A stretch of 64,000 nt of DNA from Paenibacillus camelliae (GTDB taxonomy: Bacteria > Bacillota > Bacilli > Paenibacillales > Paenibacillaceae). Numbering within the stretch: the first letter of the stretch is position 1; the number at the start of each line of letters is the position of its first letter. Below the pieces are notes generated by a model. It worked only from the letters and a program-made list of their open reading frames with translations. It had not been told where the DNA came from and ran no database searches. The position numbers and the translations under genes are program-made. This document shows, in pieces, positions 18,541-28,425 of this stretch. The stretch is taken from positions 1-64,000 of the forward strand of contig NZ_JAMBNY010000002.1 of the NCBI RefSeq assembly GCF_023715345.1, read 5' to 3'.

Positions 18541-21396
18541 TTAATGTAGCTTTTGTTTAAGCTCGTTCAACAAATTCATCGCCTGCATAGGTGTCATATT
18601 GAATAGATCGGCAGTCTTTAGCTGCTTCAACACCTGTTCTTCATGCTGTGGCAGCTTTGTCTTCGTAGTAGGTGCTACAACTGGCTCCTCGAATATCGAC
18701 AGCTGAACGACTTCACCCTGCGGTAATTCACCAGTCGAAGTCTGATTAGGCATCTCTGGCGCCTTGTCAGCATCCATCTCCTTTACAAGCACAGCCGTTC
18801 CAGCTCCCTGCAACGCCTCGTATGCCGCCTGTGCGACATGAGGTCGTAAGCCAGTCGTCACGGCCGCATCATTGTCTTCGCCAAGGTCAAACGGCAGATC
18901 AAATCGTTCCTCATCATGATCATCAATGACAGACAGCTTTGCAGCTAGCTCTGCCGAGTTTGATCCAGAGGCAACACTTTGTTGCTTCGATGAAGACCGC
19001 TCTTCTGCTTGTCCACCAATCTCAGAATCAAGCAGACCATAAGCACGCTGTATTATTTCATCTGGTAATCCTGCAAGCTGAGCGCAATATATACCATAGC
19101 TTGTATCAGCAGCACCTGGAACAAGCTTACGTAAGAAGGTAACCTGATCTCCACTCTCCTCAACCGCCATTCGCGCATTCGTTAACGTGCTTAACGAATC
19201 AGACAGATGGGCCAGCTCATGAAAATGAGTAGAGACAAGCGCCTTGCAGCCAATCGTCCCATGTACATACTCAATGACTGCCTGTGCAATAGCCATTCCT
19301 TCTGCCGTTGACGTTCCTCTTCCAAGCTCATCTATGATGACCAGGCTGCTTGCTGTGGCCTGCTCTGTCATCACTTGAATATCCTTCATCTCCACCATAA
19401 AAGTGCTTTGTCCGCCGATCAGATCATCTGCAGCACCGATTCGTGTAAAGATGCGATCCGTTAACGGAATGACCGCTGACTGTGCAGGAACGAAACAGCC
19501 GATCTGAGCCATGATGACGATTAAGGCAACCTGTCTCATATAGGTGCTTTTACCCGCCATATTCGGTCCAGTAATGAGCAAAATCGATTGCTCCTTGCGA
19601 TCAAGATGCGTTGCGTTGGCAATAAAGGAAGCACTGTCCATCATCGCTTCTACGACTGGATGTCTGCCTTCCTCAATATTCATATGATAGCCTTCATGCA
19701 TGGCTGGCTTTACATAGCGCTGCTCGGCACTAACAAGCGCGAGACTTTGATATACATCCAGCTCAGCGACAACGGCAGCGACCTTCTGTAATCTTGCCAG
19801 ATGCTCCATAAGATGCTCTCGAAGCTCTAAAAATCTGCTGTACTCGAGATCAACCATCTTTTCCTCAGCCTCTAGGATCAGTCTCTCCTTCTCCTTAAGC
19901 TCAGGCGTTACGTAGCGTTCTGCGTTAGCTAGCGTCTGCTTTCGTTCATATCGGCCTTCCGGTAAGCTGCTAATGTTCGCTTTGGAAACCTCAAGATAAT
20001 AGCCAAACACCTTGTTGAACCCGATCTTCAGCGTTCTAATCCCCGTTATCTCACGCTCACGATGCTCCAGATCAGCTAACCAGCGTTTACCGTTAGAGCT
20101 CGCCTCTCTTAACTGATCGAGATAAGCATCATAGCCAGCTCGAATTAAGCCGCCTTCACGCAGCGATAACGGTGGATCATCGACAAGCACTGTATCAATA
20201 AAATCAGCAAGGTCCTCGCAGCAGTCAAGCGAGTTGACTACGCCAGTTAGAACCGAATGACCTGACTGCTGACAGAGCTCTACAAGCGACGGCACACGGC
20301 GCAGAGACAGCTTTAGCGCATGAAGATCCTTCGCATTCGCATTTCCGTATGAGATACGCCCTACTAATCGCTCCAGATCGTAGATCGGCTGCAGCTCTCT
20401 GCGTAGATCGTCACGCAGAATCATATTTTTATATAGTATTTCAACTGCATCCTGTCGCTTCTGTATTTCTTTCAAACTAAGCAATGGCTTATCAATCCAA
20501 CGGCGCAGCAGCCTCGTACCCATCGCCGTTTGCGTACGATCCAGCAGCCATAGCAATGAGCCCTTCTTGCTGCGATCGCGAACGGTTTCTGTAAGCTCCA
20601 GATTACGACGCGTATAATAGTCCAAGATCATATACTGCTGTGGCTCATAGCTTGACAGTATCGTGAGATGCTTCAAGCTCCGCTTCTGTGTGTCCTCAAG
20701 ATAGCTAAGCAGTACCTTAACCGCACGACGGCGAGCACCCTTCAGCTCACTAAGCTGAGAGGCAGAGAACTGCTGTTGTAGCAACTCCTCATCACATTCT
20801 GGCCAGCCTGTTAGCGGCACATTGCGGTTCCAGCTGCTGCCGTCCTTCAGCTGCTGCAGCACATGCTCATCACCAACGAGCTCGGAAGGACTATATAAAT
20901 TTACTTCATCAAGCAGGGAGCTGAGTGACCCAGGAAAGGAAGTTACATACAACTCTCCTGTTGACAGGTCACTGCTAGCTATACCATATACGCCATCAAG
21001 CTCAACTACTGCTCCTATGAAGTTATTGCCTTTACCGTTCAATGTTTTTTCTTCCATCACGGTGCCAGGCGTTATCGTTCTCACAACCTCACGACGTACG
21101 ACGCCTTTCGCCTGTGCAGGATCCTCTACCTGTTCACAGATCGCTACTTTGTAGCCCTTCTCAATTAATCTAGCGATATAGGTTTCGGCAGCGTGGTAAG
21201 GAACACCGCACATCGGAATTTTCTCTGCTGTACCGCCATCACGACCAGTCAATGTTATTTCTAGCTCACGAGAAGCATTAACTGCATCCTCGAAAAACAT
21301 TTCGTAAAAATCACCTAATCGAAAAAAAAGAAAGGCATCAGGTACCCCTTTCTTTATCTCCAAATATTGCTGTATCATCGGTGTATAGGTTGCCAC
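18541..21396 (-). CDS. mutS: DNA mismatch recognition protein MutS
   Basis: 951 residues, somewhat long for the family. The mismatch-recognition FFRLGDFYEMFFEDA motif is at residue 24 onward, and Walker A GPNMAGKSTYMRQ and Walker B ATASSLVIIDELGRGTS are intact. A non-conserved acidic insertion precedes the C-terminal helix-turn-helix and beta-clamp-like QLSIFE motif. Upstream of mutL on the same strand, so the repair genes are cotranscribed. Confidence 0.97.
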   Translation of the reverse strand: MATYTPMIQQYLEIKKGVPDAFLFFRLGDFYEMFFEDAVNASRELEITLTGRDGGTAEKIPMCGVPYHAAETYIARLIEKGYKVAICEQVEDPAQAKGVVRREVVRTITPGTVMEEKTLNGKGNNFIGAVVELDGVYGIASSDLSTGELYVTSFPGSLSSLLDEVNLYSPSELVGDEHVLQQLKDGSSWNRNVPLTGWPECDEELLQQQFSASQLSELKGARRRAVKVLLSYLEDTQKRSLKHLTILSSYEPQQYMILDYYTRRNLELTETVRDRSKKGSLLWLLDRTQTAMGTRLLRRWIDKPLLSLKEIQKRQDAVEILYKNMILRDDLRRELQPIYDLERLVGRISYGNANAKDLHALKLSLRRVPSLVELCQQSGHSVLTGVVNSLDCCEDLADFIDTVLVDDPPLSLREGGLIRAGYDAYLDQLREASSNGKRWLADLEHREREITGIRTLKIGFNKVFGYYLEVSKANISSLPEGRYERKQTLANAERYVTPELKEKERLILEAEEKMVDLEYSRFLELREHLMEHLARLQKVAAVVAELDVYQSLALVSAEQRYVKPAMHEGYHMNIEEGRHPVVEAMMDSASFIANATHLDRKEQSILLITGPNMAGKSTYMRQVALIVIMAQIGCFVPAQSAVIPLTDRIFTRIGAADDLIGGQSTFMVEMKDIQVMTEQATASSLVIIDELGRGTSTAEGMAIAQAVIEYVHGTIGCKALVSTHFHELAHLSDSLSTLTNARMAVEESGDQVTFLRKLVPGAADTSYGIYCAQLAGLPDEIIQRAYGLLDSEIGGQAEERSSSKQQSVASGSNSAELAAKLSVIDDHDEERFDLPFDLGEDNDAAVTTGLRPHVAQAAYEALQGAGTAVLVKEMDADKAPEMPNQTSTGELPQGEVVQLSIFEEPVVAPTTKTKLPQHEEQVLKQLKTADLFNMTPMQAMNLLNELKQKLH

Positions 21397-21423
21397 ACGA
21401 CTCCCCCCATTGCATTCCTATTA

Positions 21424-21726
21424 TTAAAACGGAAGCTCTTGTCCTGCAGCTACGAGCTGCTCAAGCCGTTTCGTTATTGCATACTCAGTTAAGTCATTAT
21501 CTAATATTCTTCCATACCATGCTTCCATCTCACGTCGCTCAAGCTCTATATGCTGTTCATTGTAATCGAATTCTACTTTGTTAATATTGCTAGCTGCCGA
21601 AAATAAGCATATGGCATTAAATAGCATCGTTATTTTTAGTTCATCCTCTTCGCCTTCAAGCTCATCATAAAATGATAGTGCTAGTCTTGTTGGCTCCTTG
21701 TCAGAAGTGAATCCTTGATTGGACAC
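21424..21726 (-). CDS. Small acidic hypothetical protein upstream of mutS
   Basis: 100 residues, acidic and mostly helical (SFYDELEGEEDELKITMLFNAI), no membrane segment. AAGGAGG lies upstream of the ATG. It lies 27 bases before mutS and is presumably in the same transcript. I do not recognise the family. Confidence 0.6.
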   Translation of the reverse strand: MSNQGFTSDKEPTRLALSFYDELEGEEDELKITMLFNAICLFSAASNINKVEFDYNEQHIELERREMEAWYGRILDNDLTEYAITKRLEQLVAAGQELPF

Positions 21727-21810
21727 TTTGAAGCCTCCTTAATCGCTTCTTATAGATTCTACTATTTTATCATGAGTGGTGCATCTATTCGAGTTTTTTT
21801 GCAAAATAAA

Positions 21811-21849
21811 AGGATTGTCTCGCCTGGAATAACAAGGCGAAACAATCCT
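21811..21849 (-). terminator. Terminator of the amidoligase gene
   Basis: AGGATTGT-TCGCCT / AGGCGA-ACAATCCT stem overlapping the stop codon at 21848; TTTTATTTTG follows on the minus strand. Confidence 0.8.
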
Positions 21850-23371
21850 ATGTATAAGCTTTATCTATCTCGCCAGCCTCTAATAAAGACCAGCGCTTGC
21901 GTATATCATCCTGTTCATTCCATGTTTTACGCTGCCTAATAGCATGCTGCAGCGGAGCAATAGCCTTCTCGAGCTTATACTCTGGTGTATTCGAGGCTAG
22001 CTTAGAGAGTAGCTGAAGCATATCTAGCGCCTTAGCGTGTAATTGTTCTCTGTCTTCCCCCGCATATGCATCATCTAGCCAGTCAGCTGACTTTAGCTGG
22101 ATCGCCAGCTCTTTATTATGCAGTACGGCAATATAACAGCATGCTATTGCTGCTTTCGTTAACGCTGGCGAAACTAGCCAGCTCGGAAGCGTGCGGTATT
22201 CGAAGCCACCATGAAATTGCCTACGATAATCACCCAAGCCGCCAAATTTGCGAAGACGTCCAGCTCCATTTTGATCTGCAGCAGCTGCAAATGGAATGGC
22301 AAGTGCCGCATCCAATATACGCAAAACTCTTGGCGTAAGCTGGACACCGCTAATATGGAGATGTCCGCCAAGCGCAATGCCTCGTACCGGCATACCTCCA
22401 GCAAGCCATCGTAAGCGTTTATCTGTAATCGCTGTCGCTGTCTCCTTCAGCAGACGATACAGAGAAGCAAACAAACGGTTTGGATCGGTCTCTGGCGGCG
22501 GTCTAAGCTCCACAATTGGATGGATTAGTTTATTTCTATACCACAGTGCATCAATGCCCACATACATACTGTCGCTCTCTAGCAAGTATTCTGTCGCTGA
22601 AACAACGCGCTGCTGGTCATTGACGAGAATAAATTCTGGATCTGCTCCAAGCTGAATTCTTTCATTACGCTCGTTATGATCCACTGCTTCTGCTTCCCGC
22701 TTCCAACGTTTCATCCACGCTGTAATTGCCTCACTAAGCAGCTCTCTGTCAATAGGTAGCTGCTGCTTCGCAATAGACCATACACCTCTTATGGCCATGC
22801 TGCCCGTACCACTAACAGCGACAAGCACGGAACCGACATCTAGCCATAACGCGTACAATGCACGGCAGGCTGCTACCTCCAAAGCACGAAGCGTCCATTC
22901 AGACAGCTCAAAACCGGAATGCTCAATGAGATGCTCATCATTACGTATAGCAGGGTAAGCGGCTCCTAATGGCTTTAATGCTTCATCTACCCTTCTCCAG
23001 CTAAGCATCATATGGTCTATGCAATGGACAAGGTATAATCTCTCATCATTAAGTCTCTGGCTGACTCTTAGCCTTGCTGACTTCCATCGAGACTGCATAT
23101 CGGCTGCTGAATAGTTTTCGTAACGTCTAATTCCAGCGTTGATCTTGTTATGCTTCAATGAATAATCGCTGCCGCTATTATGCTGTAGTACAATACACGG
23201 TGCATGCTCTGTATGCTCTAATCTAACTACATCATTTAGCGAGCCTGCCAACTCAACTTGATGGTGCAGAGCTTGAGCATGCTCCATTGCCAGACTCCCA
23301 TCAAACAGACTAACAGGATCTCGCAGCACCATCTGCCGCCCATTACTGTCCACTTGAAGCAGCATGTGCAT
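21848..23371 (-). CDS. Putative amidoligase (phiEco32-type COOH-NH2 ligase domain)
   Basis: About 507 residues. The C-terminal half holds LGADPEFILVN, ELRPPPETDPN and GGHLHISG, which match the ATP-grasp-like/GCS-like amidoligase family PF14395. The N-terminal half is unrelated to anything I recognise. It sits directly after cotE, so a role in modifying coat or cell-wall peptides during sporulation is an inference. Start 23371 is chosen by AAGGAAG; the frame to 23449 would begin inside the cotE terminator. Confidence 0.75.
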   Translation of the reverse strand: MHMLLQVDSNGRQMVLRDPVSLFDGSLAMEHAQALHHQVELAGSLNDVVRLEHTEHAPCIVLQHNSGSDYSLKHNKINAGIRRYENYSAADMQSRWKSARLRVSQRLNDERLYLVHCIDHMMLSWRRVDEALKPLGAAYPAIRNDEHLIEHSGFELSEWTLRALEVAACRALYALWLDVGSVLVAVSGTGSMAIRGVWSIAKQQLPIDRELLSEAITAWMKRWKREAEAVDHNERNERIQLGADPEFILVNDQQRVVSATEYLLESDSMYVGIDALWYRNKLIHPIVELRPPPETDPNRLFASLYRLLKETATAITDKRLRWLAGGMPVRGIALGGHLHISGVQLTPRVLRILDAALAIPFAAAADQNGAGRLRKFGGLGDYRRQFHGGFEYRTLPSWLVSPALTKAAIACCYIAVLHNKELAIQLKSADWLDDAYAGEDREQLHAKALDMLQLLSKLASNTPEYKLEKAIAPLQHAIRQRKTWNEQDDIRKRWSLLEAGEIDKAYT

Positions 23372-23403
23372 AAGCATATCTTCCTTCTTATTGGAATTAC
23401 ATT

Positions 23404-23434
23404 CAAATAAAAAACGAAGAGGGCTTTCGCCCTC
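23404..23434 (-). terminator. cotE terminator
   Basis: GAGGGC-GAAA-GCCCTC hairpin on the minus strand followed by TTCGTTTTTTATTT, between cotE and the amidoligase gene. Confidence 0.8.
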
Positions 23435-23475
23435 AAGTTTTGCCGCCAAGCGACATATGCTATCGATAACTAACG

Positions 23476-24051
23476 TTAGATCTCATCCTCGTCAAGTAGA
23501 TCTTCCAAATCGTCGAATTCCTCTTCGGACTCATCAACCTCTTGATCGTAATCGAAATCCTTGCCATCAATATCTGGGCAACCACCAGGTACAACAGCAA
23601 CAGAAACCTTCGTCTCAGCAATCATCTCAACTGCGAATTCGCGCTCAATGCGAACAACGACAGAATCACCGTTGGACGATATATTCGCCTCAATACAGTT
23701 TGGCTCCGTAATCGATTCTGCGGACACCTCCGTCGTTGAGGCGCGATGCTTAGGATCTAAGTAATATAAAGGTACATTTTCTACGAACTTTACACTTTCC
23801 TTTGCTACATCTGTTTGAGAATTGTTGTTGTACGAGTACCAAATATTAATGTCATAAGTACCGATAACTTCAACTCCACCATTTGACTTGACCGCCTCAT
23901 ACTTAGTGTTTATAACCCATGCACCAAGAATACTTGTTGGTCGATGCGGTGGGGTTACTGTATGAGTAGATGTACTAAACTTACGACCTTTCCCGCAAAC
24001 AGCCTTTGTAATAATTTCTCTGCATCGGAGCTGTTTATTTGCTTTAGACAT
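23476..24051 (-). CDS. cotE: Outer spore coat assembly protein CotE
   Basis: 191 residues. Begins with QLRCREIITKAVCGKGRKFS, a CotE hallmark, and ends in a long Asp/Glu-rich tail, also typical. CotE organises the outer coat around the forespore. Start 24051 has AGGAGG eight bases upstream. Located next to mutS/mutL as in Bacillus. Evidence that the host forms endospores. Confidence 0.95.
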   Translation of the reverse strand: MSKANKQLRCREIITKAVCGKGRKFSTSTHTVTPPHRPTSILGAWVINTKYEAVKSNGGVEVIGTYDINIWYSYNNNSQTDVAKESVKFVENVPLYYLDPKHRASTTEVSAESITEPNCIEANISSNGDSVVVRIEREFAVEMIAETKVSVAVVPGGCPDIDGKDFDYDQEVDESEEEFDDLEDLLDEDEI

Positions 24052-24236
24052 CGACTTAACCTCCTCCATACAATCATTCACTTAAGTGTATGCAAGTGCT
24101 AGGCGTTTGTTGATTACTGTAGTCCAACAATTGCAAACATTTTTTATTCAAGTATGTAATATGGAGTCGTAGCCTACATCTACGCCTATTCGATTCGACC
24201 CAAAACTCCTTTTACATGTTACTTCATGAATATGAA

Positions 24237-24291
24237 AGAAAAGCTTATTCTATGACACATCTATAAAAATGTGCACGAATAAGCTTTTTAC
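24237..24291 (-). terminator. Terminator of the aromatic acid exporter-like gene
   Basis: AAGCTTATTC / GAATAAGCTT outer stem plus an inner ACAT/ATGT pairing, 40 bases beyond the stop of the gene at 24333, with T-runs on both sides. Confidence 0.65.
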
Positions 24292-24332
24292 CATGATATT
24301 TTTATTATCCTATTAATATGAAGCCAACTATT

Positions 24333-25325
24333 TCAGCCTGTAAGATTAGACTTTTCTAGCAGGCTTTGATCTGTATTTCCTCTCTTTTTATAGCGTTTCG
24401 CTATATCCAGGTAGCGATTCATTTCATGCATCAGCATAAGCAGAGAAGCTCTGATCTCAAATTCATCACGCGTCTTTGGTAGCTCCATTGCACGGAATTT
24501 TTCAGCAAGCTCTTGCAGCTTAACTCTAACCTCTCCTACATATACGTCAGATTGCGTGTCTCGTCCAAGCTGCTCCAGCAGCTCTGCCACTGGCTCGGCA
24601 TGCTTTAGTTGACCATGGACTCTCGCAACCATTTCCATCATTTGTCCTATCGTATCCAGCTGCTGTCTTCTCATCTCAAAATATGTAAGCCAATATCCTT
24701 CATTGCTCCACAGCTGGTTTTCCTTACTGCGAATAGCAATCATTATTCCTTTTTCGATGTCACGATGTGCATCGAGCAGCTCTTCCCCGCTCCACACGTA
24801 GGTAGGCTCGCGTAGCGTCTTAGCCAGCGTATAACAAATTTGATAATAATTCGATTCAACCGCTTCTCTAAGCTTCATAAGCTCACGTTCAACATTAGGC
24901 ATGTACAACATATTAATAAATGTCGCCGAACCTAGACCGACTAGCAGTAAACAGATTTCATTCCATATAATACCGGTAGTTACTTCACCATAGGAATAAA
25001 TATGAAACACCGTAACACAGCTTGTAACGATGCCTTCCTTAAGCTGGAAACGTGCCATGATCGGAAACGACACAAGGATGAAAATCGCAACGGTCCAATG
25101 ATAAAAGCCAAGTGTAACAAAAATAATCGAGGCAAAGCCTAATCCTAGCACCGAGGCAACGAAGCGAGAAGCTGTTTTCGTAAGACCTTGCTTTCGCGTT
25201 ACCTCGACGCCAAGAATAGCTAATATTCCTGCTGATAATGCAGGCTCCAAATTAAAATAATGTGCGACATAGATTGCAACGATAGCTGCAATCGCTGTTT
25301 TAATGACTCGAATCCCCATACTCAT
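24333..25325 (-). CDS. Aromatic acid exporter family (DUF939/YqjA-like) membrane protein
   Basis: 330 residues. About four to six hydrophobic segments in the first 150 residues (IKTAIAAIVAIYVAHYF; GILAILGVEVTRKQGL) followed by a soluble helical domain. Matches the ArAE_1 plus C-terminal domain layout of YqjA-like proteins in Gram-positives. Substrate unknown. Monocistronic. Confidence 0.8.
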   Translation of the reverse strand: MSMGIRVIKTAIAAIVAIYVAHYFNLEPALSAGILAILGVEVTRKQGLTKTASRFVASVLGLGFASIIFVTLGFYHWTVAIFILVSFPIMARFQLKEGIVTSCVTVFHIYSYGEVTTGIIWNEICLLLVGLGSATFINMLYMPNVERELMKLREAVESNYYQICYTLAKTLREPTYVWSGEELLDAHRDIEKGIMIAIRSKENQLWSNEGYWLTYFEMRRQQLDTIGQMMEMVARVHGQLKHAEPVAELLEQLGRDTQSDVYVGEVRVKLQELAEKFRAMELPKTRDEFEIRASLLMLMHEMNRYLDIAKRYKKRGNTDQSLLEKSNLTG

Positions 25326-25363
25326 GCTCCTAGCTGTTAAGATGTCATTAGTATAGCGATTGT

Positions 25364-26173
25364 TTAACGATCTTTCCAGCCAGAAGTCACTTTTCGTTCT
25401 AAGAAACTGACAGCCTGATACATAAATGTCGCAACAAAAGCAATAACGACGAGCGTTGACAGCACTAAGGTGAAGTTAAACACCTGGAAGCCATATATAA
25501 TGAGATAGCCAAGCCCTACTCGAGCAACTAAAAATTCACCAACGATAACACCGATCCATGCTAAACCAACGTTCACCTTTAACGTAGAGATAATCACTGG
25601 AAAGGCAGCCGGCAGAATTACATAGTAGAAGGTTTGAAAGCGAGTTGCACCGAAAATCGTTGCAACCTTAAGCAAGCCTTCCTCCGTTTCTCGAAAACGA
25701 TTATAAATATTAATGGTCGTTATGATGACTGTCACAAGAAGCGTAATGGCTACGATGGAGCCAAAGCCTGGTCCTAGACCTACAATAAGCAGTGGACCGA
25801 GCGCAACCTTCGGCATACTGTTCAGCACAACTAAAAATGGATCAAAGACACGTGCAACGAATGGAAACCACCATAATAGTGCAGCAATAAGGGTTCCAAG
25901 CAGTGTACCGAGCAGAAAGCCCGCAATGGTTTCCGCCACGGTTATACCGATATGCGGTAGAATGCTACCATCTAATAGTGAAGTATATAGATGATTAGCA
26001 ATTTTGCTTGGCGAACTAAAAATAAGTGGATCGACAATGCGGGCTTTACTGCTCCATTCCCATATCGCAATAAACCCAACGAGTAAAATCATTTGTGTTA
26101 GCAGCACTAGCATGCTTTTTCTGCGCATACGATCCTTATATTGCTTATGAAGAGTTGTTAACGGCGCAATCAT
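25364..26173 (-). CDS. ABC transporter permease (SsuC/TauC/ThiX type)
   Basis: 269 residues, about six membrane segments and the permease EAA-like loop (GATRFQTFYYVILPAAFPVI). The family imports sulfonates, taurine, nitrate or pyrimidine precursors. The ATG comes one base after the ATPase stop, with GGGGTG upstream, so the two are translationally coupled. Substrate cannot be told from sequence. Confidence 0.88.
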   Translation of the reverse strand: MIAPLTTLHKQYKDRMRRKSMLVLLTQMILLVGFIAIWEWSSKARIVDPLIFSSPSKIANHLYTSLLDGSILPHIGITVAETIAGFLLGTLLGTLIAALLWWFPFVARVFDPFLVVLNSMPKVALGPLLIVGLGPGFGSIVAITLLVTVIITTINIYNRFRETEEGLLKVATIFGATRFQTFYYVILPAAFPVIISTLKVNVGLAWIGVIVGEFLVARVGLGYLIIYGFQVFNFTLVLSTLVVIAFVATFMYQAVSFLERKVTSGWKDR

Positions 26174-26174
26174 G

Positions 26175-26963
26175 TTATTCGACACCCCTTTCCATCTCTT
26201 CATCGAGCTCATACCATATTTCATCGAAGCAGGCTTGATAGGAAGGATGCTTTCTCGCTTCGATAGGACCAGCAGCTCGCAGCTCACGTGGAATGGTCAC
26301 GATTTTACGAATATGGCCTGGGTTACGTCCTAATACAACGACTCGATCACTTATCGCCACAGCCTCTGCCAAGTCATGTGTAACGAGAATAGCTGTTTTG
26401 CCTAGACGATCTAGCGTGGATTGAACAAGCTCCTCCAGCTGCATTTTAATATGAAGATCAAGTGCGGAAAACGGTTCATCCAGCAAAAGCAAGTCTGGAT
26501 CGGTAATTAAGGTGCGCGCAAGCGCGACGCGCTGCCGCATCCCTCCTGACAGCTGATGAGGATACTTGTCTGATGATTGCTCCAAGCCAAGCTCATCAAG
26601 CAGTGAAATTATTTTTTGCTTAGACTGCGCATTCACTTCTTTGCGTATCTCTAAGCCTAGCATTACATTTTGCAATATGGTGCGCCAAGGATATAGATAA
26701 TCCTGCTGCTGCATATAGCCTAATCGAGAAGAGGGCGAGGTGATCGCCTCGCCCAACATCGTAAGCTCTCCATAGGTTGGGGCTATTAGTCCTGCGATCA
26801 TGTTAAGAATCGTCGTTTTTCCGCAGCCACTAGGACCGACAAGGCTAATAAATTCACCCTTATATACCGTAAGATCAATATGATCGACAGCAAGATGGGC
26901 ACCAGACGCGTTGACATAAATATGAGACAGCTCCTTGAGCTCTAGTACCTTTTGTCTACTCAT
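26175..26963 (-). CDS. ABC transporter ATP-binding protein (SsuB/TauB/ThiZ type)
   Basis: 262 residues with Walker A GPSGCGKTTILN, Q-loop, signature LSGGMRQRVALART, Walker B LLLLDEPFSALD and switch His. Energises the neighbouring permease. AAGGAGATC upstream of the ATG. Confidence 0.93.
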   Translation of the reverse strand: MSRQKVLELKELSHIYVNASGAHLAVDHIDLTVYKGEFISLVGPSGCGKTTILNMIAGLIAPTYGELTMLGEAITSPSSRLGYMQQQDYLYPWRTILQNVMLGLEIRKEVNAQSKQKIISLLDELGLEQSSDKYPHQLSGGMRQRVALARTLITDPDLLLLDEPFSALDLHIKMQLEELVQSTLDRLGKTAILVTHDLAEAVAISDRVVVLGRNPGHIRKIVTIPRELRAAGPIEARKHPSYQACFDEIWYELDEEMERGVE

Positions 26964-26986
26964 AATCAGATCTCCTTATCGACAGA

Positions 26987-27570
26987 CTATTGGATTGCTT
27001 TCTCTGCAAATGTCGTATTTACAATGTCAGCATGCTCCGTACGCTCAGTCAGTTCACCTGCACTCGTCATTACATCGATTAGGTTGTTCCATTCCTCTTC
27101 GTCAACAATTGGATCCGTTGCGAATGATCCTTGAGCCTTGTAACGTTCAATGGAGCTAGCCATAATGTCTAGATCCACATTCTCGAAGTAAGGTGCGACA
27201 ACCTCTGCGATTTCCTCTGCTGAATGCTCCTCCACCCATTGCTGCGCCTTGAATACAGCATTCGTGAAGCTTTGGACAACATCGCTATTTTTGTCAATAT
27301 AGCTTTGCTTCGTCATAAAAACGGTATAAGGCAATAATCCACTTTCTACGCCAAAGGAAGCAACAACATACCCTACACCTTCTTTTTCAAATATCGATGC
27401 AGTTGGTTCGAACAACTGAACATATTCACCCGTCCCTGAAGAAAACGCTGGTGCAATATTGGCAAAGTCAACATTTTGAATCAGCTCTAGGTCAGCATGT
27501 GGATCGATGCCGTGCTTTTTAAGTGTGAATTCACCTGCCATTTGCGGCATACCACCTTTGCGTTGAGGTA
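26987..27570 (-). pseudogene. ABC transporter substrate-binding protein, N-terminal half missing (split by prophage)
   Basis: An open frame from 27550 encodes 187 residues that match only the C-terminal half of an NMT1/SsuA-like binding protein (usual length about 320-340 with a signal peptide). The in-frame codons just upstream still read QRKGGMPQMAG, fitting the fold's interior, then a stop appears nine codons above. No signal peptide is present. Phage DNA begins at the break, so the 5' half probably lies beyond the right end of the prophage. The importer is expected to be non-functional in the lysogen. Confidence 0.8.
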
Positions 27571-27600
27571 AGGCATATTAGATAAACCTATTGTTGACGT

Positions 27601-27636
27601 AAAAAAAGACCACCTCATTTTACTGGTGGTCTTTTT
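27601..27636 (-). terminator. Terminator at the left end of the prophage early operon
   Basis: GACCACC / GGTGGTC stem (27608-27614, 27625-27631) with T7 on the minus strand; overlaps the last codons of the small gene at 27615. Confidence 0.8.
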
Positions 27637-27803
27637 CCTGCAATATGTTTTTTACCTGTAACTACTTCAGAAATTAATAATTTCATTTTTGTTTGTTGAT
27701 TAACATCCATACCATTTATAACTTCATCTACCGTTTCATCTATTTCATTTCCGTCTTGATCAACAAAGACCATCGTCACTTCTAATCCTTCCTTCTGAGA
27801 CAT
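27615..27803 (-). CDS. Small phage protein (62 aa)
   Basis: 62 residues with FVDQDGNEIDETVDEVING and a basic C terminus. A GAGGTGGTG-type ribosome binding site precedes the ATG. Last gene of the leftward phage operon, next to the attachment end. No family recognised. Confidence 0.6.
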   Translation of the reverse strand: MSQKEGLEVTMVFVDQDGNEIDETVDEVINGMDVNQQTKMKLLISEVVTGKKHIAGKRPPVK

Positions 27804-27856
27804 TTACACCACCTCTTAGATGATTTATATAAAACATATGCATTAGAGAAATTGTC

Positions 27857-28381
27857 CTAAAACAAAACCATCTGAATCTCTTGACTGAACTTCTTATATG
27901 CGCGCTGGATCATTTCATCCACTGATCCTTTTGATATGCCAAGCATGTTAGCCACGTATTCGCTGCTGAAGCCTTGACCTTTGACCAACATGAACACTTC
28001 CCTTTCTCTGGGTGAAAGCTTAGCTAATGCGCTTTTAATTTCTGTTCGTTGCTCATCTGTGATCGTTGTCGAGGACCTGCTCTCATATCCCTTTGCGTAG
28101 TTCTGTAAGATGTGCGGATCTACTAGCACAGTGTTTTGATACACTGACCTACGCTCTATCCCTCGGCTTGGTCCCGGCTTCCTTCCGTGCTCCAGCCATT
28201 CGATTACATATGTCAAGTCACTTATTATTGAACCGATAATTGATATATCATCGTCAAGCTCATCATTGTAAACATTGTCAGCAATGCGTTGATCTTTCAA
28301 TTGTTTAAGCTCTGTTCGCTTGGTCTCCCAAGTTCTTCGAGTAGCTTTATAAGATTCTTTCATTGCCTGCCAATCGTACAT
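27857..28381 (-). CDS. Phage sigma-70 region 4-like late transcription regulator
   Basis: 174 residues. The N terminus is helical with many Lys/Arg; the C-terminal 60 residues are a sigma region 4-like helix-turn-helix (LSPREREVFMLVKGQGFSS; VANMLGISKGSVDEMIQRA). Such proteins (Xpf of PBSX, ArpU types) switch on late genes. Its place at the end of the early operon fits that role, since in the circular phage genome the packaging genes would come next. Role inferred from family and position. Confidence 0.8.
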   Translation of the reverse strand: MYDWQAMKESYKATRRTWETKRTELKQLKDQRIADNVYNDELDDDISIIGSIISDLTYVIEWLEHGRKPGPSRGIERRSVYQNTVLVDPHILQNYAKGYESRSSTTITDEQRTEIKSALAKLSPREREVFMLVKGQGFSSEYVANMLGISKGSVDEMIQRAYKKFSQEIQMVLF

Positions 28382-28425
28382 GTCATTCCCCCCTTTAGGG
28401 AGCCCCCGAAGGGGCTAGTCGTTAC

